Part shown: positions 6,077 to 14,264 of the stretch, piece by piece
Layout: every line of letters begins with the position of its first letter
Numbering within the stretch: position 1 is the stretch's first letter
Assembly (NCBI RefSeq): GCF_020782115.1
Contig: NZ_JAJGMW010000035.1
Span: 1-35,719, forward strand
DNA: 35,719 nucleotides
Reading direction: 5' to 3'
Origin: Leeuwenhoekiella parthenopeia
GTDB lineage: Bacteria; Bacteroidota; Bacteroidia; Flavobacteriales; Flavobacteriaceae
The notes under the pieces: model-generated
Seen by the model: the letters and a program-made list of their open reading frames with translations, nothing else
Database searches by the model: none
What the model was told of the DNA's origin: nothing
Made by a program: the position numbers and the translations under genes

Positions 6077-6637
6077 TTAATTGTAACTGGGGTTTTCGGG
6101 TGCGTTTGACCAGATCAGGTATTCACCGCCCAGCTCAACCATTTTCTCTTTCCAGAAATCCGGGAAGCATTTGTTGATGATTTCCTTATGATAGTTGTTT
6201 TCGGCAACGATCCAGGCATTTTCATTGAGTTCGTGCTCCAGCTGATCGCTGTCCCAGCCGGAATAGCCCAGGAAAAAGCGAATCTGATCTTCAGAGAGTT
6301 TTTTGGAAGAGATAAGCTCTATCACGGTGTCAAAATTTCCTCCCCAGTAAATGCCGCTGCTGATCTCAATACTATCGGGTATAAGCTCCGGGACCTTGTG
6401 TATAAAATACAAATTGTCCTGTTCTACGGGGCCCCCGTTGTAGATCTGCATTTCTACCTCTATTTCAGGTATAAGTTCATCTAAGGTAAAATTAAGAGGT
6501 TTGTTGAGTATAAAACCTACCGAGCCATCCTCGTTATGATTGGCCAGCAAAATGACCGAACGGTTAAATGAAATATCCCCGATGATCGCCGGTTCAGCTA
6601 TAAGTAGGTTGCCTTTTTGTGGTTTGTTTGTAGTCAT
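6077..6637 (-). CDS. YqgE/AlgH family protein (DUF179)
   Basis: 186-residue member of the YqgE/AlgH family. Seen: LLIAEPAIIGDISFNRSVIL (11-30), GSVGFILNKPL (38-48), YNGGPVEQDNLYFIHKVP (66-83) and the FLGYSGWDSDQLEHEL stretch (122-137), the conserved landmarks of the family. The biochemical role of this family is not established. Convergent with the aminotransferase gene, with adjacent stop codons, so the two transcripts probably overlap. Length is normal for the family. The terminator of the HU gene lies upstream, so it likely has its own promoter, which I could not place. Confidence 0.92.
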   Translation of the reverse strand: MTTNKPQKGNLLIAEPAIIGDISFNRSVILLANHNEDGSVGFILNKPLNFTLDELIPEIEVEMQIYNGGPVEQDNLYFIHKVPELIPDSIEISSGIYWGGNFDTVIELISSKKLSEDQIRFFLGYSGWDSDQLEHELNENAWIVAENNYHKEIINKCFPDFWKEKMVELGGEYLIWSNAPENPSYN

Positions 6638-6702
6638 GGGGAAAACAATTTCTTCTAAACTAAGCTATTTTTTGATATTAACAAAAAAATAACATACATA
6701 AA

Positions 6703-6726
6703 AAAAGCCCTCACGAGAGGGCTTTT
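6703..6726 (-). terminator. terminator of HU gene
   Basis: AAAAGCCCTC (6703-6712) and GAGGGCTTTT (6717-6726) form a perfect 10-bp stem around a 4-base loop. On the minus strand it is followed by a T-run and lies 22 bases after the HU stop codon. The flanking A and T runs would let it work in both directions. Confidence 0.85.
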
Positions 6727-6748
6727 CTAAATTGTATAGGCAGAACGA

Positions 6749-7021
6749 TTAGTTTACTGCATCAGATAATTCTGAACCTGCTTTAAACTTAACTACGTTT
6801 TTAGCTGCTATTTGAATGGTTTTTCCGGTTTGTGGGTTTCTTCCTTCACGAGCTGCACGTTTAGATACAGACCAAGAACCAAAACCTACTAATGAAACAC
6901 GGTCACCACCTTTAAGTGATTTCTCAACATTTCCTAAGAAAGATTCTAAGGCTTTTTTAGCTGCTGCTTTAGTAATACCAGCATCTTCTGCCATTGCGTC
7001 GATTAAATCTGATTTGTTCAT
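6749..7021 (-). CDS. HU family DNA-binding protein
   Basis: 90-residue histone-like nucleoid protein that bends and compacts DNA as a dimer. Seen: [20 protein letters not shown] opening helices, [21 protein letters not shown] (42-62), the signature [14 protein letters not shown] (60-73) of the DNA-gripping arm, and [14 protein letters not shown] at the end. Full length, standard composition. It stands alone: strong promoter at 7076-7106 and terminator at 6703-6726. It could equally be named HU-alpha or HU-beta; the sequence does not tell. Confidence 0.97.
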   Translation of the reverse strand: MNKSDLIDAMAEDAGITKAAAKKALESFLGNVEKSLKGGDRVSLVGFGSWSVSKRAAREGRNPQTGKTIQIAAKNVVKFKAGSELSDAVN

Positions 7022-7075
7022 AATGTAAAAAATTAAAAAATTAATTGTCGGTTAAACTTTTGTTTATTGTTTAAA

Positions 7076-7106
7076 CAAATTTAGACGGATAATTCATCCA
7101 CGCAAG
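7076..7106 (-). promoter_or_regulatory. promoter of HU gene
   Basis: On the minus strand CTTG (7103-7106) precedes TAAATTTG (7076-7083) by 19 bases, a full match to the Bacteroidota -33/-7 pattern. It would give a leader of about 50 bases. Confidence 0.7.
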
Positions 7107-7209
7107 CAATAGCGCTGGAAATCGGGTATTATGTTGATAACTTTAACTTTTTGTTGATAACGATTGCGTATTTTAACAAAATTTCAACCAGCCTAGTATT
7201 GATGCGGTC

Positions 7210-8166
7210 TTAGATAACTTTTGCCTTTTCAGAAAAACTAAATCCATTTAATAAATCTTTTACCGGCATTCTTCGCTTGCCCGGAAGCTGAATTTCTTCC
7301 AGCATTAAACGGGCATTTTCTAAAGGTACATACAGTTTGTCGCCATTAGCAATAAGTTTACCGATTTGTTTTTGATCGTTCTCACGGGCTTCCTCCAAAG
7401 AAGCTTTGTAGATTTTAAGCTGCTGCCCGTTATCGTCTCCGTTTGTAAAAAGCGTCCAGGCTACGGGATATGGGCTTAAACCCCTAATCAGGTTGTAAAT
7501 CGTTTCAGCCGGTTTGTCCCAGTCGATGCGGGTATTGTCCCGGTTTAATTTGTAAGCGGTGTTCAGTTCTTTGTGATCTGCCTGTTTTTGGGTTCTGGCG
7601 GTACCTGCTTCAATCTGCTTTACGGTCTCTACAATAAGTTTGCTTCCTAAATGCATCAGACGATCGTGCAGACTGCCTGCATCTTCATCCGGTTCGATTT
7701 TTGTTTTCTCCTGAAGCAGGATGGCGCCGGTATCAATCTTTTCGTCGATAAAAAATGTGGTGACGCCGGTTTCGGTCTCTCCATTTATAATCGCCCAGTT
7801 TATAGGTGCAGCACCCCGGTAATCGGGCAGGAGGGATGCGTGCAGGTTAAACGTGCCGTATTCGGGCATTTTCCACACGGCTTCGGGCAGCATTCTAAAG
7901 GCCACCACGATTTGCAGGTTGGCATTAAGCGACTTCAATTCTTCTAAAAAAGAAGGGTCTTTTAAATTTGTAGGTTGCAATACCTTTAAGTTATGGCTTA
8001 AGGCAAATTGTTTTACCGCGCTTTCCTGAAGCTTTTGACCACGTCCCGCAGGACGATCGGGAGCGGTAATTACACCTGCAATGGTATATTGCTGTTCTAA
8101 TAGTTTCTGGAGACCGGCCACGGCAAATTCGGGCGTGCCCATAAATACAATTCGTAAATTTTTCAT
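7210..8166 (-). CDS. fmt: methionyl-tRNA formyltransferase
   Basis: Transfers the formyl group from 10-formyltetrahydrofolate to initiator Met-tRNA for translation initiation. 318 residues, normal length. Seen: FMGTPEFAV (8-16), VITAPDRPAGRG (32-43), the catalytic NLHASLLPDYRGAAP (107-121; Asn107 and His109) and EKIDTGAILL with Asp145, all matching the Escherichia coli catalytic set. The C-terminal domain begins near residue 205. Its ATG overlaps the stop of recQ (ATGA), so it is the last gene of a three-gene leftward operon. No terminator hairpin was recognised after it before the HU promoter region. Confidence 0.97.
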   Translation of the reverse strand: MKNLRIVFMGTPEFAVAGLQKLLEQQYTIAGVITAPDRPAGRGQKLQESAVKQFALSHNLKVLQPTNLKDPSFLEELKSLNANLQIVVAFRMLPEAVWKMPEYGTFNLHASLLPDYRGAAPINWAIINGETETGVTTFFIDEKIDTGAILLQEKTKIEPDEDAGSLHDRLMHLGSKLIVETVKQIEAGTARTQKQADHKELNTAYKLNRDNTRIDWDKPAETIYNLIRGLSPYPVAWTLFTNGDDNGQQLKIYKASLEEARENDQKQIGKLIANGDKLYVPLENARLMLEEIQLPGKRRMPVKDLLNGFSFSEKAKVI

Positions 8167-10067
8167 AGTATAGTATATCGGTTGGTTGGGGTGAGTTTTA
8201 TTTTATGGGTATTCAATAAATCTTTTAAAGCTTTTAAGATGTCTTTTTCCTCGTGGTCTTTCAATACATCAGCCAGTTCGCGGGAGGTGTACTGCTGTTT
8301 GCTCAGAAGCAAAAGCAGGTGTTCTTTTAACCGGGGGGCTGCGGTTTGTGCAGATTGCTTTTTTCGGGAGCGGCATACATCACAGATTCCGCAGGCTTCT
8401 TTCTGATGTTCTTCAAAATAGGCCAACAATTGTTTGCTACGGCAAACCTCCTTGTTTTTCACATAGCTTAAAATCGCCTGAACCTGTTTCAGTTTACGGG
8501 TATTTTGAGCTTTGATCGCAGGAGCGATGGGATTGATGCTAAAATCATCTTCCCGCTGTACCAGAAAGGTTATTGCGGTATCAAACTGCGTATGATCGTA
8601 TACAGCCAGTTCATCTTTTTCCAGTTGCAGAAAGGCCTCGTGTACCTGTGGCAGCGCGACCCCTGCTTTTTTTGAAATCAAAACATGGTCTACCGGCATA
8701 GGCTGGTCGTAAATACCCGCATAGGTTCTAAGCACGCTTTTAACGACGCTTTCTAAAGCCGGATTCTGAATGAGGTAATAGGTGAGCTGTACAGGCGAAA
8801 TATTTAATTGCAGGGTTGCCTTGCGGTAGAATTCCTGCGAAAGTATGATGATGCTGTTGCGGTCTAAAAGCTGCAGGGCATTATAGGTAATTAGTGTATT
8901 GAAGGCGTAGGTCTTGCAAAACGAGCTGAAATCAAAGCGGAAGGTTTCCTGCTCGCCGCCACCGTATGGAACCTGAAAAAAGCTGTTGAGCTTTTTGTAC
9001 ACTTTTTTGACAAAGGAGACCGAAGGCAACACATTCAGAAATTGATTGGCCAGCCGTGACTCATCTGAAGGATTGACGAAAATTAAGCTTCGGGCAGGTT
9101 CTCCGTTGCGTCCCGCACGTCCCGCTTCCTGAAAATAGCTTTCCATACTTTCGGGCAGCTCTACGTGCACTACCGTAGAAACATCGGCTTTATCAATTCC
9201 CATCCCAAAAGCACTGGTTGCTACCATAACCTGGACCTTATTAGAAGACCAGGCTTCAAACCGGGTTTGTCGCTCTGCGCTGCTCAAACCACCGTGATAA
9301 AAGTGTGCAGAAACACCGCTTTGATGCAAAAATGCCGCATAATCCATTGCGGTTTTACGGCTGCGAACATAGACGATACCGCTTCCGCTAACGTGTTTAA
9401 AGAGTTGTACCAGCCTGTTGCGTTTATCTTCTTCCCACAAAACGCGGTAAGCCAGATTCTTCCGCTCAAACGAGTTTTTAAATACAGCGGGTTCATTGAG
9501 CTGCAATTGTTCTATAATATCTTCCTGTACCTTTCCTGTTGCCGTTGCAGTAAGTGCAATGCAATTTACATCGGGAAGGCTTTCGCGAAAGCGTGAAATC
9601 ATACGATAGGCCGGTCTGAAATCGTGCCCCCATTGCGAAATGCAGTGCGCCTCGTCAATAGCGATTAGCGATACATTCATCTGCTTGATGCGCTCCAGCA
9701 CCAGTTCGTTTTGTAAACGTTCGGGAGAGAGGTAAAGCAGTTTGTAATTCCCGTAGATGCAATTGTCGAGCAAGGTGTCGAGTTCATGATAGGGTATTCC
9801 GCCGGGAATGTAAAGGGCCTTGATGTTGCGTTTTTGCAACTGCATTACCTGATCGCGCATCAAAGAGAGCAGGGGCGAGATCACCAGGCTTATACCGGGC
9901 TTCAGCAAAGCGGGAATTTGATAACAAACCGATTTTCCGCCACCGGTAGGCAACAGGGCAAAGGTATCGCGTCCCTCGAGCACCGCATCAATCAGCTCTT
10001 GCTGACCGGGCCTAAACGAATCGTAACCCCAGTAGGATTTGAGTAGATCGAGGGGGCGTAGGTTCAT
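8163..10067 (-). CDS. recQ: ATP-dependent DNA helicase RecQ
   Basis: 3'-5' superfamily 2 DNA helicase for recombination and replication repair, 634 residues. Seen: Walker A LPTGGGKSVCYQ (39-50), DEAH box AIDEAHCISQWGHDFRP (near 135-151), motif III LTATAT, motif VI EAGRAGRNGEPA, and the RecQ zinc-binding cysteines (C-x16 region then ACGICDVC) near the C-terminus, after which only about 60 residues remain. No obvious HRDC domain follows; I recall HRDC-less RecQ being common in Bacteroidota. It overlaps both neighbours by 4 bases (ATGA), so ATPase, recQ and fmt are translated from one message. Confidence 0.96.
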   Translation of the reverse strand: MNLRPLDLLKSYWGYDSFRPGQQELIDAVLEGRDTFALLPTGGGKSVCYQIPALLKPGISLVISPLLSLMRDQVMQLQKRNIKALYIPGGIPYHELDTLLDNCIYGNYKLLYLSPERLQNELVLERIKQMNVSLIAIDEAHCISQWGHDFRPAYRMISRFRESLPDVNCIALTATATGKVQEDIIEQLQLNEPAVFKNSFERKNLAYRVLWEEDKRNRLVQLFKHVSGSGIVYVRSRKTAMDYAAFLHQSGVSAHFYHGGLSSAERQTRFEAWSSNKVQVMVATSAFGMGIDKADVSTVVHVELPESMESYFQEAGRAGRNGEPARSLIFVNPSDESRLANQFLNVLPSVSFVKKVYKKLNSFFQVPYGGGEQETFRFDFSSFCKTYAFNTLITYNALQLLDRNSIIILSQEFYRKATLQLNISPVQLTYYLIQNPALESVVKSVLRTYAGIYDQPMPVDHVLISKKAGVALPQVHEAFLQLEKDELAVYDHTQFDTAITFLVQREDDFSINPIAPAIKAQNTRKLKQVQAILSYVKNKEVCRSKQLLAYFEEHQKEACGICDVCRSRKKQSAQTAAPRLKEHLLLLLSKQQYTSRELADVLKDHEEKDILKALKDLLNTHKIKLTPTNRYTIL

Positions 10068-10630
10068 GGGTTGAGTTGTTGTAAAATAAAATTTACGCGA
10101 TTTTCTACCGATGTCTTAGGAACCTCGACACAGTCATAGCCCAGACTTGTGTAGGTATTGAGAAGTTCTTTCTGTATTTTTTGGGCTTCCTCAAGGCTTT
10201 CATAACGTTCATTATCGGTCTCATAGATTTCTTCCCAAACGGGTAGCGCAAAAACCCGGTCATACACGTAGGTAGTGTTAGCCTTCGTAAAACGCTCCGG
10301 GTAATTTTGACCTATAAAATCCATATACGCGCTTACATCGGGTATGCCGCGGTCGATAAATACAAAATTGGCCTTGATTTTTGCAGCTTCAAAATACTGC
10401 GCAATGCGGCTTTCGAGCAATTTATCGCTAAAAAGCAGGGGCTCCGTTAAAAACAGCTGTTCAATCCCTTCTTGCTGGGCAGCCAGAGTAACCTGGCGGG
10501 AAACCTCCTCAAGGCAATGGTATCCCATGCTTTTGAGAGCATTTAAAAGAGTGGTCTTGCCGGTACCCGGCCCGCCGATCAACACGATGCGTTGTGGTAT
10601 CAAATTTTTAGGATTTAGAATTTTGAGCAA
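10064..10630 (-). CDS. P-loop ATPase/kinase-like protein (AAA_28 type)
   Basis: 188-residue P-loop NTPase. Walker A IGGPGTGKTTLL (18-29); a Walker B-like strand NFVFIDRGIPDVSAYMDF (88-105) and the LEEVSRQV segment (40-47) match the AAA_28 group of small kinase-like ATPases (related in fold to NadR and thymidylate kinase). Substrate unknown. No in-frame ATG is available at the N-terminus: it begins with TTG at 10630 or, more like other family members, TTG at 10603, only nine residues before the P-loop strand. First gene of the operon with recQ and fmt, overlapping recQ by 4 bases. The divergent DUF493 gene is 114 bases away. Confidence 0.85.
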   Translation of the reverse strand: MLKILNPKNLIPQRIVLIGGPGTGKTTLLNALKSMGYHCLEEVSRQVTLAAQQEGIEQLFLTEPLLFSDKLLESRIAQYFEAAKIKANFVFIDRGIPDVSAYMDFIGQNYPERFTKANTTYVYDRVFALPVWEEIYETDNERYESLEEAQKIQKELLNTYTSLGYDCVEVPKTSVENRVNFILQQLNP

Positions 10631-10719
10631 ACAGGAAGCACAAATAAAAGCTTTGTACTGTACAAATGCCGGTAAAAATACTCAAATAGCTTTCGATTCT
10701 AAAATTAGGATGAGAATGG

Positions 10720-10744
10720 TATCTTTGCAGCCTAAAATCAGGCT
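10720..10744 (+). promoter_or_regulatory. promoter and short hairpin leader of DUF493 gene
   Basis: TATCTTTG (10720-10727) matches the -7 box TAnnTTTG. It is followed directly by AGCCT (10729-10733) and AGGCT (10740-10744), a 5-bp stem that ends immediately before the ATG. Transcription from this box would give a leader of only about a dozen bases, partly inside the stem. The -33 element is weak (TTCT at 10697). Confidence 0.5.
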
Positions 10745-11038
10745 ATGAGCACCGAACAAAATCCGGAAGAGTTTTACGCAAAATTAAAAGGAAGATTAGA
10801 AGAGACCACCGCAAAATGGCCTTTGGATTATTTGTATAAATTCATCGTACCTTCAGATAGTCAGAAAATTGCAGAGATTGAGGCTATTTTTGATAATATG
10901 GGGGCAGTAATCAATACCAAAGCTTCCAGCAAAGGCACGTATACCAGTGTGTCTATTCACGTGAAAATGGAAAATCCCGATGCTGTAATCGCCAAGTATA
11001 AGGAAGTTTCGGTCGTAGAAGGAGTTATTTCGTTATAA
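10745..11038 (+). CDS. DUF493 (YbeD-like) family protein
   Basis: 97-residue protein of the DUF493/YbeD family: an ACT-like alpha-beta fold. Seen: EEFYAKLKGRLEETTAKWPL (8-27), the conserved YKFIVPSD (31-38) and the strand pair TYTSVSIHVKMENPDAVIAKY (65-85) ending in VEGVISL. The family's role is unsettled; a regulatory role like that of ACT domains is only a suggestion. It has its own promoter at 10720. The DUF4290 gene follows after a long structured leader, so they are probably separate transcripts. Confidence 0.9.
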   Translation: MSTEQNPEEFYAKLKGRLEETTAKWPLDYLYKFIVPSDSQKIAEIEAIFDNMGAVINTKASSKGTYTSVSIHVKMENPDAVIAKYKEVSVVEGVISL

Positions 11039-11081
11039 GAAGGCTAAAATTGATGCTCCTTGTGGGCTTTTAGACAATTTT

Positions 11082-11182
11082 TAGTACTTTGCCAAATGTT
11101 TTCCTGCGGAAACATACTTCACTCGATTATCGAGATAGATTGCCCGGTGGCTTACCACGTAACAAAATGCGAAGACTTTTAG
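11082..11182 (+). promoter_or_regulatory. structured leader with tiny ORFs before DUF4290-murA
   Basis: A promoter-like GTACTTTG (about 11083-11090) is followed by three small hairpins: TTTCC/GGAAA (11100-11112), CTCGA/TCGAG (11122-11134) and GTGG/CCAC (11147-11158). An ORF of 28 codons (ATG 11096 to stop 11182) runs through all three, and a second of 16 codons starts at ATG 11167. These could be a leader peptide or an RNA regulator of the DUF4290-murA pair, or just non-coding leader. I do not recognise a known riboswitch. Confidence 0.3.
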
Positions 11183-11227
11183 AGTTTGTGGGATTACCTC
11201 CGAAGAAATTCATTTAAAATTTTACAA

Positions 11228-11872
11228 TTGATAGATCAATTAGAATACAATACTGAGCGCGAACAGCTCATTATCCCTGAATATGGCCGCCATCTGCAAA
11301 AAATGGTCAATCAGGCAATAGCCGAAGAAGACGAGAAAAAACGCAACATCATTGCCCGAAGCATCATCGCTGTAATGGGTAATTTACAACCACACCTGCG
11401 GGATGTGCCCGATTTTCAGCACAAGCTTTGGGATCAGCTGTTTATCATCAGTGATTTTAAACTGGATGTGGTTTCTCCTTATGGGAAACCTTCCCGTGAA
11501 AAACTCGAAGAGCGTCCTGAGCCTTTAGATTACCCGCAAAACCATCCTAAATACCGTTTTTACGGTAACAATATCAAGCGTATGATTGATGTTGCGGTAC
11601 AATGGGATAAAGGACAAAAACGCGAAGCGCTTGAGTTTACCATCGCCAATCATATGAAAAAGTGCTTCCTCAACTGGAATAAAGATACCGTTGATGACGA
11701 AGTAATCTTTAAGCACTTGTTTGAACTCAGTGACGGGCAAATCAATCTGGCTAAAAAAGACGAAGACCTTAAGGAAGCGCAAAAACTGATGCGCAGCAAA
11801 AAAACGGGCAAATCCAATTCCGGTAAGTCTAACTACCGAAAAAAATCAGGACGCGGTAAAAAGCGTTACTAA
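11228..11872 (+). CDS. DUF4290 domain-containing protein
   Basis: Bacteroidota-specific protein of unknown function, about 214 residues. Landmarks: LEYNTEREQLIIPEYGRHLQ (near residues 5-24), the conserved SIIAVMGNLQPHLRDVPDFQ, then KLWDQLFIISDFKLDV, YRFYGNNIKRMID, and a very basic Lys/Ser/Gly tail (about the last 25 residues) that may contact nucleic acid. No ATG is available upstream; an in-frame TTG at 11186 exists, but TTG at 11228 places the start where homologues as I recall them begin (MIDxLEYNT). murA follows after 19 bases, so the two are probably co-transcribed, which hints at a cell-wall or growth connection. Confidence 0.88.
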   Translation: MIDQLEYNTEREQLIIPEYGRHLQKMVNQAIAEEDEKKRNIIARSIIAVMGNLQPHLRDVPDFQHKLWDQLFIISDFKLDVVSPYGKPSREKLEERPEPLDYPQNHPKYRFYGNNIKRMIDVAVQWDKGQKREALEFTIANHMKKCFLNWNKDTVDDEVIFKHLFELSDGQINLAKKDEDLKEAQKLMRSKKTGKSNSGKSNYRKKSGRGKKRY

Positions 11873-11891
11873 TTTCTAGTATTACAATTAC

Positions 11892-13205
11892 ATGGGAACA
11901 TTTCAGATAGAAGGAGGGCATCAGCTTAAAGGATCCATCCAGCCGCAAGGCGCAAAAAATGAAGCTTTACAGATACTTTGTGCCGTATTGCTAACTCCTG
12001 ACGAAGTCATTATAAACAACATACCCGATATCGTTGACGTAAACAAGCTCATTGATATCCTGAGTAATTTGGGTGTAAAAATCCAAAAACTGGGTAAAGG
12101 CAAATACTCATTTAAGAGTGACGCTCTAAACCTGGAATACCTCGAGAGCGAACGCTTTAAAAAAGAAGGAGGTGGTTTGCGCGGTTCAATTATGGTCGTG
12201 GGCCCTTTACTTGCCCGTTTTGGCAAGGGTTATATCCCACGTCCCGGGGGTGATAAAATAGGTCGCCGCCGTCTGGATACCCACTTTGAGGGAATGATTA
12301 AGCTTGGGGCGAAATTCCGCTACAACAAAGAAGAACGTTTTTATGGAGTGGAAGCTCCCGAAGGCTTGCGTGGTACATTTATGCTGCTCGATGAAGCTTC
12401 GGTAACCGGTACGGCAAACATCCTTATGGCTGCGGTTATGGCCATAGGCGAAACCACCATCTACAACGCCGCTTGCGAACCTTATTTACAGCAGTTGTGT
12501 AAGATGCTTAACAAGATGGGCGCCAAGATAAGTGGCATTGGCTCAAATATGCTTAAGATCGAAGGCGTAGAAAGCTTAACGGGTTGCGAGCACACCATTC
12601 TGCCCGATATGATCGAAATTGGTTCCTGGATAGGTCTTGCAGCAATGACCCGCAGTGAGATCACCATTAAAAATGTGAGCTGGAACGATCTGGGTCTTAT
12701 TCCCGCAACGTTTAGAAAGCTTGGGATTACCTTGGAGAAAAAAGGCGATGATATTTATATCCCGGCACATAAAGACGGATACGAGATCGAAACTTTTATA
12801 GACGGCTCGTTTATGACCATTAGTGACGCACCCTGGCCCGGTTTTACGCCCGACCTGCTGAGTATCGTGCTCGTGGTGGCAACACAGGCTAAAGGAGAAG
12901 TGCTCATACATCAAAAGATGTTTGAAAGCCGTTTGTTCTTTGTAGATAAACTTATTGATATGGGGGCCAAAATCATTTTGTGTGATCCCCACCGTGCTAC
13001 TGTAATTGGTCACAACTTCAAGTCAACCTTAAAAGCAACTACAATGACCTCGCCTGATATCCGGGCCGGTATTTCGCTTTTAATCGCTGCATTGAGTGCC
13101 AAAGGAACTTCGACTATTCACAACATCGAGCAGATTGATCGCGGTTATGAAAACATCGATGAGCGTTTACGCGCCATTGGTGCCAAAATCATACGTACTA
13201 CCTAA
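11892..13205 (+). CDS. murA: UDP-GlcNAc 1-carboxyvinyltransferase MurA
   Basis: First committed enzyme of peptidoglycan synthesis: transfers enolpyruvate from PEP to UDP-N-acetylglucosamine in the cytoplasm. 437 residues, normal length. Seen: GAKNEALQILCAVLLTPDEV (20-39; catalytic Lys22), RGSIMVVGPLLARFGKG (97-113), the active-site loop RPGGDKIGRRRLD (117-129), and the C-terminal RAGISLLIAALSAKGTSTI. In the loop the usual Cys of Escherichia coli MurA (Cys115) is replaced by Asp121, a substitution known to give intrinsic fosfomycin resistance in other MurA enzymes. Follows DUF4290 closely and ends at a strong terminator. Confidence 0.97.
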   Translation: MGTFQIEGGHQLKGSIQPQGAKNEALQILCAVLLTPDEVIINNIPDIVDVNKLIDILSNLGVKIQKLGKGKYSFKSDALNLEYLESERFKKEGGGLRGSIMVVGPLLARFGKGYIPRPGGDKIGRRRLDTHFEGMIKLGAKFRYNKEERFYGVEAPEGLRGTFMLLDEASVTGTANILMAAVMAIGETTIYNAACEPYLQQLCKMLNKMGAKISGIGSNMLKIEGVESLTGCEHTILPDMIEIGSWIGLAAMTRSEITIKNVSWNDLGLIPATFRKLGITLEKKGDDIYIPAHKDGYEIETFIDGSFMTISDAPWPGFTPDLLSIVLVVATQAKGEVLIHQKMFESRLFFVDKLIDMGAKIILCDPHRATVIGHNFKSTLKATTMTSPDIRAGISLLIAALSAKGTSTIHNIEQIDRGYENIDERLRAIGAKIIRTT

Positions 13206-13226
13206 TAGCCTGTTGGTTTAAAACAT

Positions 13227-13264
13227 AAACCTCACCGGTTTCTTAAACGGGTGAGGTTTTTTTT
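13227..13264 (+). terminator. terminator after murA
   Basis: AAACCTCACC (13227-13236) and GGTGAGGTTT (13250-13259) form a perfect 10-bp stem, with partial pairing in the 13-base loop, followed by a run of eight Ts. It lies 21 bases after the murA stop codon. Confidence 0.88.
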
Positions 13265-13313
13265 ATGCTTAAGCGGTACGGGAAAATTTGGTATTCTTTG
13301 AAGAATGAGCGTT

Positions 13314-13835
13314 TTACAACAACATCTTCGCAATAGCTTCCCAGGTATCTGCACGGTCAAAACCTGTGGTGTGTACATTATGCGGTGAAGTAAATTGTAT
13401 GCCACGTCCGTCAAATGCCTGCAGATTGTAAGAGCGGTCATCGATTAAAATATCTCCCTTTAAGATGTGTTTATGTCCGCACAGGATTCGGTTTTGCCAC
13501 GGAATAAACGGAAAGTGGGCATCAAGCCAGTCGGCTTTTTCTTCAAGACTGGTTTTAAACTGCATCGCGGCCGAGGCGATGTACACTTCGTATTTATCCT
13601 GCAGGGCGCGCAATACTTCCTGACTGTCTTTCATCACTTCAAGATCAATAAAAAACCCGCGTTCGTTGGCATGATTGCGTACGTAGTGTTGATGCTCTTT
13701 TGGAACCATTTGCCAGACTTCAGAGCCCAAGCAATCTTCTTTTTTAAGGTTTGCGTTGTATTTGTTGTTGTACAAATCGATGTGCGCCTGATACGTATCT
13801 GCAATCACCTCGTCCATATCTACAAATAGGGTCAT
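13314..13835 (-). CDS. 5'(3')-deoxyribonucleotidase (NT5C type)
   Basis: HAD-superfamily phosphatase of the 5',3'-nucleotidase (NT5C) family, 173 residues, dephosphorylating deoxynucleotides in the cytoplasm. Seen: catalytic FVDMDEVIADTYQAH with Asp6 and Asp8, the motif II strand YEVYIASAAMQF (Ser near residue 97), and the motif IV region GDILIDDRSYNL with paired aspartates. I start at ATG 13835, where the HAD strand begins. An upstream in-frame extension (to 14117) has unrelated composition and overlaps the divergent membrane-protein gene, so it is not part of the protein. Convergent with murA. Confidence 0.9.
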   Translation of the reverse strand: MTLFVDMDEVIADTYQAHIDLYNNKYNANLKKEDCLGSEVWQMVPKEHQHYVRNHANERGFFIDLEVMKDSQEVLRALQDKYEVYIASAAMQFKTSLEEKADWLDAHFPFIPWQNRILCGHKHILKGDILIDDRSYNLQAFDGRGIQFTSPHNVHTTGFDRADTWEAIAKMLL

Positions 13836-13967
13836 AATTTTAGAGTTTAGGTAAGCTGCCAAAATACATTTTTGAATTGAAAACCATTTTAAATTCTCCT
13901 TAAAAAACCTTCCGCAAGCCCTTATATGCATCTGAAATTGGGTATTTTTAAAATCCCAGTTAACTCC

Positions 13968-14264
13968 ATGTTCAAATTTTATAAGGATATTACCTTTTAT
14001 GCACTGCTTTTCGCTTTGGTCAGCATACCGCTGGCGGGTTTGTATGGGGCTGTGTTTGTATTTGGCATTATTGGGACGCCGGTGGGTTTGCTGATGTATA
14101 ATTATTTTCACAGGCACGAGTTTTACGGCTATTACAACCGCGGCTTTACCAGGCGCTATTTAATCGTAAGGACCTGGGTGGTTAATTTTTTAGTGAGTCC
14201 CGTGTTGCTGCTTGTTGTTTTTTTAATCTTAAAACTGATTGGTTTTGGCGCTCTTAAAGGTTAG
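13968..14264 (+). CDS. small membrane protein upstream of ABC ATPase
   Basis: About 98 residues, three predicted membrane spans: residues 9-27 (FYALLFALVSIPLAGLYGA), 30-45, and 78-95 (FLVSPVLLLVVFLILKLI), with a charged loop HRHEFYGYYNRGFTRRYL between. No family recognised. I start at ATG 13968 rather than the in-frame ATG 13926, because the extra residues look unlike a signal or span. It overlaps the start of the ABC ATPase gene, so it may be the membrane partner of that ATPase or only a co-expressed protein. Confidence 0.7.
   Translation: MFKFYKDITFYALLFALVSIPLAGLYGAVFVFGIIGTPVGLLMYNYFHRHEFYGYYNRGFTRRYLIVRTWVVNFLVSPVLLLVVFLILKLIGFGALKG

Noticed and set aside
8175-8187. 13-base match between the recQ end (8175-8187) and the photolyase-SDR gap (17319-17331)
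   Set aside because: A single short match, one copy of which is inside coding DNA; likely chance.
13836-14117. N-terminal extension of the deoxyribonucleotidase
   Set aside because: The HAD domain begins at ATG 13835; the extension has unrelated composition and overlaps the divergent gene.
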